From contig NZ_BQKE01000001.1 in the NCBI RefSeq assembly GCF_036244895.1, positions 1,674,001 through 1,738,000 on the forward strand: 64,000 nt of DNA, written 5' to 3'. The notes beneath the pieces were generated by a model. That model was not told the DNA's origin, searched no databases, and was given only the letters and a program-made list of their open reading frames with translations. Origin of the DNA: Persicobacter diffluens. Lineage in GTDB: Bacteria > Bacteroidota > Bacteroidia > Cytophagales > Cyclobacteriaceae. This document shows positions 16,926 through 24,605 of the stretch, piece after piece (the stretch's first letter is position 1; each line of letters begins with the position of its first letter). The position numbers were made by a program, and so were the translations under genes.

Positions 16926-17818
16926 TATCTTCTTCTTCGTTTTTTCGGTTTGTATCTTCTGGTACTTCTTTTTCTCTTATGCATCTTTCCTCCGGAGCCA
17001 AAGGAGAAAAAGTATTCAACCCGGAAATTCATCAGGAAGTAACCATCATTATTGTCCGGGTTTCCTCTTACCTGACTTTCTTCTGGTCGGTTTGATGGCC
17101 ATCGGTCAGGATCATTAGGCAATATCTCCCTGGTTCTATCCGAAAGCTGTGACTCCAATGATTCGTTATCGAACGGCATATATCTAGGGCCAGAAACATC
17201 ATCTAAATAATCAGTCCCAGTAAATCTATATCCCCCGTCCACAGCAATATTGACAAATGGAGAGACTCTGAAACTACAGCCGAATCCCATTGGAATCGTA
17301 TAAGTAACAGCACCGTAGGACTGTCCGGGCTCCGTTTCAATATTTCTAAGATTGTACTTGGTGCCCTCTAGTTTCGTGGTCGGGTTAACGGTTACTCCGC
17401 CAATGCCAATAAAAAAGTAGGGGTTAACTGCTCGACGTGCATAGAACCGTGAAGGCACCGGAAATAGATCCACATGGAGCGTAGTGGCAAATTCCACGTT
17501 ATGTGACATGAAATTTAAATTCCTATTTTTACGGCCAATGTCATTGGCCTTCGCATCATCACCTCTCAAGGTGAAATAAGTGATGTCTCCGGCAATACTG
17601 AGGCGATCCCAAAATCTGTACCTTAATCCAACGGTAAGATTGGGTTGCACCCAAAACTGCCCATCATTTGCAAGGTCACCATAATAGTTGGCTATACCTG
17701 TACCCGCCGTAAAAACAAATTTTCTGTCGGCTCCTCTGGCATAAAATGATTGAGCTGTTACCTCCAGAATACTTAAACAGGAGAAAATAAGTATTAATAA
17801 GGGGTATTTTAGTTTCAT
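16925..17818 (-). CDS. Outer-membrane beta-barrel protein with polybasic tail (DUF6089-like)
   Basis: 297 residues from the ATG at 17818; the longer frame adds 37 non-conserved residues before the signal peptide MKLKYPLLILIFSCLSILEVTAQ. The mature part starts with KFVFTAGTGIANYYGDLAN and alternates amphipathic strands, fitting an 8- to 10-stranded barrel. The DUF6089 assignment is from general resemblance. The last strand (FRVEYFFSFGSG) is followed by about 20 residues of Lys/Arg (KMHKRKRSTRRYKPKKRRRR) instead of a terminal aromatic residue. Confidence 0.8.
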   Translation of the reverse strand: MKLKYPLLILIFSCLSILEVTAQSFYARGADRKFVFTAGTGIANYYGDLANDGQFWVQPNLTVGLRYRFWDRLSIAGDITYFTLRGDDAKANDIGRKNRNLNFMSHNVEFATTLHVDLFPVPSRFYARRAVNPYFFIGIGGVTVNPTTKLEGTKYNLRNIETEPGQSYGAVTYTIPMGFGCSFRVSPFVNIAVDGGYRFTGTDYLDDVSGPRYMPFDNESLESQLSDRTREILPNDPDRWPSNRPEESQVRGNPDNNDGYFLMNFRVEYFFSFGSGGKMHKRKRSTRRYKPKKRRRR

Positions 17819-18048
17819 AGAATGAATGTTGGATGCAATGGTGTTAAAATAACTATTACTTGAGATAATTAATGTCCAAATAATAAATGTCTTTTCAAAA
17901 AAGCGAAAAATTTTAAAATTTATCACCAAATAAGGCTAAAAAAATAGGCTTTCCTGTAAGTTTTTTATAATACTTGAATAAAAAATAAGCGTTTTTATTC
18001 TTTTGACTGCGCAAAAGTTGATTTTATCCATATTATTATCACTTTTCG

Positions 18049-18567
18049 TTAGCCTTCTTCTGAAGATGTAGCTAAGTTTCCAATAGATTGGTCTATCATA
18101 TACAGCGCTACTCCTTCATCACCGGCCACTTCAAAGAAGTCAAGTATTCTTCTTGCAGTCATTTCCTCCTCGCGTTGCTCTGTGGCAAACCACTGTAAGA
18201 AATTGATGGTAATAAAATCATTTTCCTGATAACAATGGCTCATTAAAGCATTAATCGACTGAGTTACCGAAACCTCATGGTTAAGAAAGGATTCGCAGAG
18301 GTTTTTCAAAGATTCATAGTCCTGGGGGATGTCAGTGATTTCAGGACTGATCGCCTGCCCACCTACTTCATTGAGATAATTAAAAATTTTGAGCATATGC
18401 ATTCTTTCTTCATCTGACTGGAGGTAAAAGAATTTTGCGGAATGTTCAAATGCGTTTCTTTCACACCAGGAGGCCATTCCGAGATAGATGGCGGAAGCTT
18501 TTGCCTCCATGGCGACTTGTTGGTTCAATAATTCTTCTGTTTTTTTGCTAAGGCTGCGATATTCCAT
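18049..18567 (-). CDS. ftnA: Ferritin (non-heme, bacterial type)
   Basis: 172 residues, typical length. It aligns by eye with E. coli FtnA along its length. Ferroxidase ligands are in place: Glu21 in QVAMEAKAS, Glu54 and His57 in DEERMHML, the Glu of NHEVSVTQ, and the Q/E set in FLQWFATEQREEE. The protein stores iron as a mineral inside a 24-mer in the cytoplasm. It is a single gene between a beta-barrel gene and a sulfotransferase gene on the same strand; no Fur-type box was identified. Confidence 0.95.
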   Translation of the reverse strand: MEYRSLSKKTEELLNQQVAMEAKASAIYLGMASWCERNAFEHSAKFFYLQSDEERMHMLKIFNYLNEVGGQAISPEITDIPQDYESLKNLCESFLNHEVSVTQSINALMSHCYQENDFITINFLQWFATEQREEEMTARRILDFFEVAGDEGVALYMIDQSIGNLATSSEEG

Positions 18568-18632
18568 GGTTTAGTAGATTTTGATGGGAGAAACTAATTA
18601 AATTTCTGCACATATAAAATCAGTACCCAATG

Positions 18633-19571
18633 TTAGTTGAAATGTTTCCAGTGATCTAAATTTACCCTTAACAAGTCTTCTAGCTTTTCAATATCCTCCA
18701 AATATATTTCTTGAGTGATTTTGTTTTTGAGCTCTTTTGGGAATGAAGGTTTTTCAAGATTGGCATTTCTGGCATTATTCAGCCATTTTTTGAGGTGCGG
18801 TTGTCCTTTAATCATGTTCAAAAGACCGGGAGTTAGCTTTTCAACGGACTTTTTGACCACACTATTTTGTCCGATAATGGCATCCAGCTTTTTATTTTTG
18901 ATATATCCGGATTTATTAAATTGCTGGTTGGTTTCAAATTCAAAAGGGGCTAAATCCAGGAATTCAATTAGCTGGTTTAAAACTTCTGAAGGTCTTTTTA
19001 GGAGGTCTTCATGAAACAATATTTTTATCTGATGCTCAGGGAAAAGGTCAAAATAACTTTTTAAATGATCTGCATAAAAGCCACTTGGAATAAGGTCAGG
19101 CCTTTTCCAATATATATTTCCTTTTTTTATTACATCATTAAAACTAACCTCAGGAGTCCTGTTTTCTCTAGCCAAATGCAAATATCTGGACCATAATCTT
19201 TCTGCGGGCTGCCTCAGCACTGCAATAAGTTTGGCCTCCGGGATCCTTTGTTTAATGCCTTCGGCCGCTTTTTTGCTGTATAAATACATGGTAGAAGCTT
19301 CGGCTTTGAGCTGGTGGGGTTCCGCTGAAGCGAACAAATCAAGGTATTCCTGAAACTCCGTGACCGCCCATGGATAGTGGAACATCTGTTCGGGGTCGTC
19401 TTTTTCACTAACCGGATCTATTCCTTCCAATGCAAAAAAATTGGGCTCCTTTACCTCAGAAAAGAAAATATCAGGATGTTGATCCAAATAATGATAAAGA
19501 GAGGTGGTGCCTGATTTTCCTGCGCCTATAATCAGGAAGTCAGGTAAGGTGATGTTGGCAATGTCTTTCAT
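18633..19571 (-). CDS. Sulfotransferase (PAPS-dependent, heparan N-sulfotransferase-like)
   Basis: 312 residues. The 5'-phosphosulfate-binding loop is GAGKSGTTSLYHYL (residues 16-29), and the 3'-phosphate-binding motif is AVLRQPAERLWSRYLH. The region QHPDIFFSEVKEPNFF is typical of Sulfotransfer_1 domains acting on carbohydrates. It transfers sulfate from PAPS to a sugar hydroxyl or amine. It is divergent from a run of four glycosyltransferase genes starting 127 bp away, so a sulfated surface polysaccharide is a reasonable inference. No PAPS-synthesis genes are in the window. Confidence 0.88.
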   Translation of the reverse strand: MKDIANITLPDFLIIGAGKSGTTSLYHYLDQHPDIFFSEVKEPNFFALEGIDPVSEKDDPEQMFHYPWAVTEFQEYLDLFASAEPHQLKAEASTMYLYSKKAAEGIKQRIPEAKLIAVLRQPAERLWSRYLHLARENRTPEVSFNDVIKKGNIYWKRPDLIPSGFYADHLKSYFDLFPEHQIKILFHEDLLKRPSEVLNQLIEFLDLAPFEFETNQQFNKSGYIKNKKLDAIIGQNSVVKKSVEKLTPGLLNMIKGQPHLKKWLNNARNANLEKPSFPKELKNKITQEIYLEDIEKLEDLLRVNLDHWKHFN

Positions 19572-19697
19572 GTTTTTTAATACTCCTTATAAATCCGTAA
19601 AGTTTTAACAAAACCTACTATTTATTGCATTTAAGTAAGTGTGGGTGATGTAACATTTTGATTCGTTTCTGCTTTAGAAAGTTATAAGTGAATCATT

Positions 19698-20873
19698 ATG
19701 GAAATTATTATTAGCCTTCTCCTGCTTTATTTTACATTTAATGCCTGTTACTGGCTGTTCTTCAGTTTGTCAGGACTGTTTTATACGACCTTATCGCCAA
19801 AGGAAAAGTCCGGCGATTTGTCTTCATTTTTGGTCCTTATTCCTGCTTATAAAGAGGATGGGGTGATTGAATCTGTAGTGAAGGAAAATTTGAACCAAAA
19901 TTATCCTAAAGAGAAATTTGATATTATAGTTATTGCGGATTCATTTCAGGAAGATACATTGAAGCGGTTGGAGCATTATCCTGTTGAGCTCTTGGTAGTG
20001 GAGTTTGAACAATCTACTAAAGTGAAGGCACTTAATGCGGCTTTTGAAAGTCTGAAGCGGGATTATGAATATGCGATGATTCTGGATGCTGATAATGTAA
20101 TGGCGCCCAATTGCCTGATGGAAATGCATAAAGTTTTCTCTGCCGCTAAAGTTCAAGCGGTGCAGGGGCAAAGAACGGCAAAAAATGATAATACCTCCAT
20201 GGCGGTTTTGGATGGAATCAGTGAGGCGATTAATAATCATATTTACCGTTCCGGGCATGCAGCAGTGGGAATGTCCTGTCCGCTAATTGGTTCCGGAATG
20301 GCATTTGAATTTCATTTAGTGAAACGGATCTTAAATGAAATGATCTCCGTGGGAGGCTTTGACAGGGAACTGGAACTACGCCTGCTACGGGAAAATGTGA
20401 GTGTGAAGTATCAGGCTACCGCTATTACCTTTGATGAAAAAATTCAAAATACTTCCGGTTTTTATAATCAAAGACGCAGGTGGATTTCCACTCAGTTTGT
20501 GTATTTAAAAAAATATTTTTTTGAAGCCCTTATGCTATTGATGAAGGGCAATCTTTCCTTTTTTGATAATGCCGTTATTCGGAATTTGCAACTTCCCAGG
20601 CTGCTGTTTTTGGGTTTAATGGGGCTTTTTACCCTGCTAGCCCTGATCATTCCTCAATTTGTAGGCCCATTTTCGGATTGGGTGAAAATTTGTATTATCA
20701 CATTACTGTCCATAGTGGTCGCCTTTCCCCGGAGGATGTTGAACAGAAAGCTTTTCGGGGCAATACTGCTTTTGCCTAAAACTTTTTTATTGATGCTATT
20801 GGCCTTATTGAAAGTAAAAGGCGCTAATAAGAAATTTATTCACACCACTCATTCCTCCAATAATGTCAAGTAA
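19698..20873 (+). CDS. Membrane-bound GT2 glycosyltransferase
   Basis: 391 residues. An N-terminal membrane anchor (IIISLLLLYFTFNACYWLFF) is followed by a GT-A domain: FLVLIPAYKEDGVIESVV, the metal-binding DADN in AMILDADNVMAPN, and the QxxRW-type NQRRRWISTQ. At least two C-terminal membrane segments follow. The layout is that of processive or lipid-linked-sugar transferases (cellulose synthase-like fold) at the inner membrane. Its 3' end overlaps the next gene by 11 bp. First of four overlapping glycosyltransferase genes. Confidence 0.9.
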   Translation: MEIIISLLLLYFTFNACYWLFFSLSGLFYTTLSPKEKSGDLSSFLVLIPAYKEDGVIESVVKENLNQNYPKEKFDIIVIADSFQEDTLKRLEHYPVELLVVEFEQSTKVKALNAAFESLKRDYEYAMILDADNVMAPNCLMEMHKVFSAAKVQAVQGQRTAKNDNTSMAVLDGISEAINNHIYRSGHAAVGMSCPLIGSGMAFEFHLVKRILNEMISVGGFDRELELRLLRENVSVKYQATAITFDEKIQNTSGFYNQRRRWISTQFVYLKKYFFEALMLLMKGNLSFFDNAVIRNLQLPRLLFLGLMGLFTLLALIIPQFVGPFSDWVKICIITLLSIVVAFPRRMLNRKLFGAILLLPKTFLLMLLALLKVKGANKKFIHTTHSSNNVK

Positions 20874-21780
20874 TAAAAGCAAGGTTTCCATTATCGCGAT
20901 CAATTATAACTCCACAGCATACACCATGGATTTTATTGCCTCTATTGATAAATATCACGGTAAAGAAGTGGAAATCATCATTGTGGATAATGCCTCGGAG
21001 GTTTCCCCAAAGGAAGAAATTCTGACTAAGTTTCCTGATGTGGTGGTTTTAGAATGCGAGACCAACCTGGGATTTGCCGGAGGCAATAATTTGGGCTATC
21101 GTCATGCTTCGGGAGATTTTATATTTTTCGCCAATAATGATACGCTCTTTACTGCGGGGCTGTTGGACGGATTAATGCAAGTTTTTCAGGATTATCCGGG
21201 TGTGGGTCTGGTTTGTCCTAAAATTAAGTTTTTTGAGCCCTATGGACTTATTCAGTATGCAGGTTCAACGCCTTTAAATCCCTGGACTGCCCGAAACAGT
21301 ACTTATGGCGCAAAAGAAAAAGACCTTGGACAATATGACAAAACATATGAGACGGCTTTTCCACATGGCGCAGCTATGATGGTTCCCCGGGCAGTCATTG
21401 AAAAGGCGGGCATGATGCCTGAAGATTATTTTTTGTACTATGAGGAACTTGACTGGGGCGCGATGTTGAAAAGGGCAGGCTATAAGCTGATATACAACGG
21501 AAAAGTGGAAATCATTCATAGGGAGTCTAGTTCCATCGGCAAAAGCAATCCATTCAAAACTTATTATATGAATCGAAATCGCATATTATTTGTGAAGCGA
21601 AATTTTCCCAAAATACACCAGCTGTTTTTCAGTTTGTATTTTGGTTTACTAGCTTTTCCTAAAGGCTTACTTGTTTTTGCGCTAAAAGGAGAGTGGGAGC
21701 ATTGTAAAGCACTTTGGAGTGCGGTGCGTTGGCATTTTAAATCACCACTCAGCAGGGCTGTAAAATATGAAAGTGTATGA
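20863..21780 (+). CDS. GT2 glycosyltransferase (rhamnosyltransferase-like)
   Basis: 305 residues. GT-A signatures: VSIIAINYNSTAYTMDFIAS, IIIVDNASE, NLGFAGGNNLGYRHA, and FFANNDTLF as the metal-binding motif. The acceptor-side DYFLYYEELDWGAMLKRAGY is typical of the WcaA/WbbL-like rhamnosyltransferase group. A C-terminal hydrophobic segment may attach it to the membrane. It overlaps the upstream gene by 11 bp and the downstream one by ATGA, which indicates translational coupling. Sugar specificity is unknown. Confidence 0.92.
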   Translation: MSSNKSKVSIIAINYNSTAYTMDFIASIDKYHGKEVEIIIVDNASEVSPKEEILTKFPDVVVLECETNLGFAGGNNLGYRHASGDFIFFANNDTLFTAGLLDGLMQVFQDYPGVGLVCPKIKFFEPYGLIQYAGSTPLNPWTARNSTYGAKEKDLGQYDKTYETAFPHGAAMMVPRAVIEKAGMMPEDYFLYYEELDWGAMLKRAGYKLIYNGKVEIIHRESSSIGKSNPFKTYYMNRNRILFVKRNFPKIHQLFFSLYFGLLAFPKGLLVFALKGEWEHCKALWSAVRWHFKSPLSRAVKYESV

Positions 21781-22955
21781 GAATTGGTATTGAAGCAAGG
21801 CGGATTTTTCGCCCCAAGAAGCATGGTTTAGAGATCGCTTTACTGGAAACGCTTAAAGCATTGCAAGTGCTAGACCAGGAAAATGAGTACTTCATTTTTG
21901 CCAAACCCGACAGCGATTTATCCTGCATCACTTTTCGCGACAATTTCAAATTGGTCCTATTGCCTTCCCTGTCAGAATTAGATTGGGAACAGGTGGTGCT
22001 GCCATCTGCGGTTAAAAAATATAAAATTGATTTATTGCACTGCACCAGCAATACTGCTCCCATATTGGTGTCTGTTCCTTTAATATTGACGCTTCATGAT
22101 ATCATTTATTATCATGCTCCTACTTTTGAAGGAAGCCCTTACCAGATTATCGGAAATGCTTACAGGCGTTTTGTTGTTCCTTTTGCGGTTAAAAACGCGA
22201 CCCATATTTTCACAGTTTCATCAAATGCCAAGGAGCAAATAAAAGATCGATTCCCTGTTGCGAATAATAAAATTTCAGTGAACTATAATGGAATTAATCC
22301 GGCATTTAAACGCTGTCAGCAATTCAAGCCGCTGGAGATTGTCAGGCTGAAATATAATTTACCTGAAACCTTTATTTTTTTTATTGGGAATGATCATCCG
22401 CGAAAGAATGCGATAAAGATGATCGAGGCGTATTGTTTGTATTGTCAAAATGTGAAAAACCCTTTGCCATTAGTTTGCCCAAATGTTCCTTCCGAAATGA
22501 TAATGAATGTTTTGGAAGAAAATCAATTACAACATCTATGGCAGGATTTTATACAGCCTGAATATATCACTTTTGAAGATCTTCCTTTGGTCTATAATTT
22601 GGCCGAATTATTTGTTTTTCCTTCTCTGGAAGAGGGGTTTGGCCTTCCCATCATTGAAAGTATGGCCTGTGGGACTCCCGTGATCACATCGAATATTTCC
22701 TGTATGCCGGAAGTGTCAGGAGCTGCAGCCAAATTAGTCGATCCAAATTCTATACCTGCTTTAGCGGAGGCCATGGAAGAAATTTTGAAAAATCAGGCTT
22801 TTCGGAATCAACTTATTTCGGCCGGACTACAGCGTAGCCGTGATTTTTCGTGGAAGGCCAATGCGGAGAATTTATTAAGTCAATATTTAAAAATCGGTCA
22901 ACAATTCCTCTACAAAAAAACGTCCACCTTAACCTCTGATTACCAATGGAAATAA
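21777..22955 (+). CDS. GT4-family glycosyltransferase
   Basis: 392 residues with a GT-B fold. N-terminal domain: MRIGIEARRIFRPKKHGLEI and a DLLHCTSNTAPI acceptor side. C-terminal donor domain: FIFFIGNDHPRKNAIKMIEAY and the EX7E-type motif FPSLEEGFGLPIIESMACGTPVI. These are hallmarks of mannosyl- or similar retaining transferases. The start ATG overlaps the previous stop (ATGA), and the end overlaps the next gene by 10 bp. It acts in the cytoplasm on a nascent surface glycan. Confidence 0.92.
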   Translation: MRIGIEARRIFRPKKHGLEIALLETLKALQVLDQENEYFIFAKPDSDLSCITFRDNFKLVLLPSLSELDWEQVVLPSAVKKYKIDLLHCTSNTAPILVSVPLILTLHDIIYYHAPTFEGSPYQIIGNAYRRFVVPFAVKNATHIFTVSSNAKEQIKDRFPVANNKISVNYNGINPAFKRCQQFKPLEIVRLKYNLPETFIFFIGNDHPRKNAIKMIEAYCLYCQNVKNPLPLVCPNVPSEMIMNVLEENQLQHLWQDFIQPEYITFEDLPLVYNLAELFVFPSLEEGFGLPIIESMACGTPVITSNISCMPEVSGAAAKLVDPNSIPALAEAMEEILKNQAFRNQLISAGLQRSRDFSWKANAENLLSQYLKIGQQFLYKKTSTLTSDYQWK

Positions 22956-24169
22956 ATTTACTGACGACATCTGATCAGCTGACAATGGCAGAATGGATCT
23001 TTTGGACTGCTTTGGCTTTGGTTTTTTATACCTACGTGGGTTACGGCATGCTGTTGGGCTTTTTAGTAAGCCTGAAGAAGAAATTTTTTCCCGAAAAAAT
23101 TTTTCATTTTGAGCAGGAGGACTTGCCTTCGGTCACCTTTATAGTGGCTGCCTATAATGAGGAGGCCTACATTCAGGAAAAAATAGATAACTGTTTATCT
23201 CTCGAATACCCTCAGGAAAAAATTTCTTATTGGTTCGTGACGGATGGTTCTAATGATGGTACCATGTCGATTATTGAATCCAATCCGGAAGTGCGATTGT
23301 TGCATCGGGAGGAACGGGCAGGTAAAATAGCCGCCATGCATCGGGCCATGGGGGAGGTAGAAAGCGATATTGCGATTTTTTCAGATGCTAATGCTCTATT
23401 AAATCCAGAGGCGGTAATGGAAATGGTGCAGTGTTATGCCAACCCTCGGGTGGGAGCCGTTGCCGGAGAAAAGGGGATTGCCATGGATGCAGAGGAAAAA
23501 GCCAGCGGGGCTGGGGAAGGAATTTACTGGAAATATGAGTCCCAGTTAAAAAAATGGGACTATCAATTATACTCGGTTGTGGGAGCGGCAGGGGAGTTGT
23601 TTTCAGTCAGGACAAGTCTTTATGAAGGTGTTGAGCCGGATACCCTTTTAGATGATTTTATGATTTCCTTAAGAATTGCCAAAAAGGGCTATCGGGTGGC
23701 TTATGCGCCAAACGCCAAGGCTACCGAAAAGGCTTCCCTAAATGTAGAGGAAGAAATGAAGCGAAAGATTCGCATTTCAGCCGGAGGCTTGCAATCCATT
23801 TCCAGATTAATCCCTTTACTTAATATTTTTAAGCATGGGTGGTTGAGTTTTCAATATATTTCGCATCGGGTTTTACGTTGGACGCTGGCTCCATTGGCTT
23901 TGCCGTTCATTTTTATATCCAATGGATATTTGGCGGTTCAGTCCGAGGAGTGGATTTATAGCTTATTGTTGCTTGGCCAATTGGGATTTTATTTTCTGGC
24001 CTTTTTAGGGATGATTCTACAGGATAAAAAAGTCAGGATTAAAGGTTTCTTTGTGCCTTACTATTTTGCCATGATGAACTGGTCCGTTTATTTGGGCCTG
24101 ATTCGGCTGTTAAAAGGCCGTCAATCGGTGAAATGGGAGAAAGCAGTAAGGGCAACCACCACCTCCTGA
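22946..24169 (+). CDS. Membrane-bound GT2 glycosyltransferase (cellulose synthase-like)
   Basis: 407 residues. An N-terminal membrane segment (WIFWTALALVFYTYVGYGML) precedes the GT-A domain with VTFIVAAYNEEAYIQEKI, WFVTDGSNDGT, FSDANALLNP, and the acceptor-side Asp pair TLLDDFMISLRIAKKGYR. The QxxRW region reads RKIRISAGGLQS and is not canonical. Three C-terminal membrane segments follow. Last gene of the overlapping glycosyltransferase run. A dispersed repeat lies just behind it. Confidence 0.9.
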   Translation: MEINLLTTSDQLTMAEWIFWTALALVFYTYVGYGMLLGFLVSLKKKFFPEKIFHFEQEDLPSVTFIVAAYNEEAYIQEKIDNCLSLEYPQEKISYWFVTDGSNDGTMSIIESNPEVRLLHREERAGKIAAMHRAMGEVESDIAIFSDANALLNPEAVMEMVQCYANPRVGAVAGEKGIAMDAEEKASGAGEGIYWKYESQLKKWDYQLYSVVGAAGELFSVRTSLYEGVEPDTLLDDFMISLRIAKKGYRVAYAPNAKATEKASLNVEEEMKRKIRISAGGLQSISRLIPLLNIFKHGWLSFQYISHRVLRWTLAPLALPFIFISNGYLAVQSEEWIYSLLLLGQLGFYFLAFLGMILQDKKVRIKGFFVPYYFAMMNWSVYLGLIRLLKGRQSVKWEKAVRATTTS

Positions 24170-24216
24170 TGATTGCCCTGCCTTTGATGGATTAACCGGG
24201 CTACTATGGAGTAGAA

Positions 24217-24439
24217 CTAGCCCGAATTATTCACCGGCATATTTATTAGTTGATTGTAAGTAATTTAATTTTAGTTCATTACAATTAATTTTCTTTGCTT
24301 TATAATAGCCCAAATTTGGGTAGGCTTGCATTCTCCTCATTCATCTGTTTCGTTGGAAAAAACTCGAAATAGGAAAAATTCCATCATTTTTTCCGCCTTA
24401 CAGCTAAACGAGGATTTAAGCATGAATTATCCGGGCTAG
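24217..24439. repeat. Dispersed ~220-bp element, copy 5 (forward, intact)
   Basis: 223 bp bounded by CTAG on both sides. The left end TAGCCCGAATTATTCA (24218-24233) and right end TGAATTATCCGGGCTA (24423-24438) are inverted repeats with two mismatches. The centre has GCCCAAATTTGGG, followed by the conserved ..CTGTTTCGTTGGAAAAAACT.. block and ..TTTTTTCCGCCTTACAGCTA... Located between the converging glycosyltransferase and PspC-type genes. Nothing else is seen up to 24605. Confidence 0.85.
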
Positions 24440-24605
24440 TAGTTAGAGGATGTTTTACGATCAATTGATCTGCTGGTAAATTTGAAAGATTGTCAGCGAC
24501 TTTTCTTTTTTTACCGGTAGGGAAGATTTTCTTTTCCAATATTCCTGTGGTATAGCCGCTTTCCAATCAAATTTTCGCGAGGAATCTTAGCTTTTAGCTT
24601 TATTC

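Noticed and set aside
24384..24566. 60-codon minus-strand frame
   Set aside because: It starts in the repeat copy at 24217-24439 and runs into gene-free sequence.
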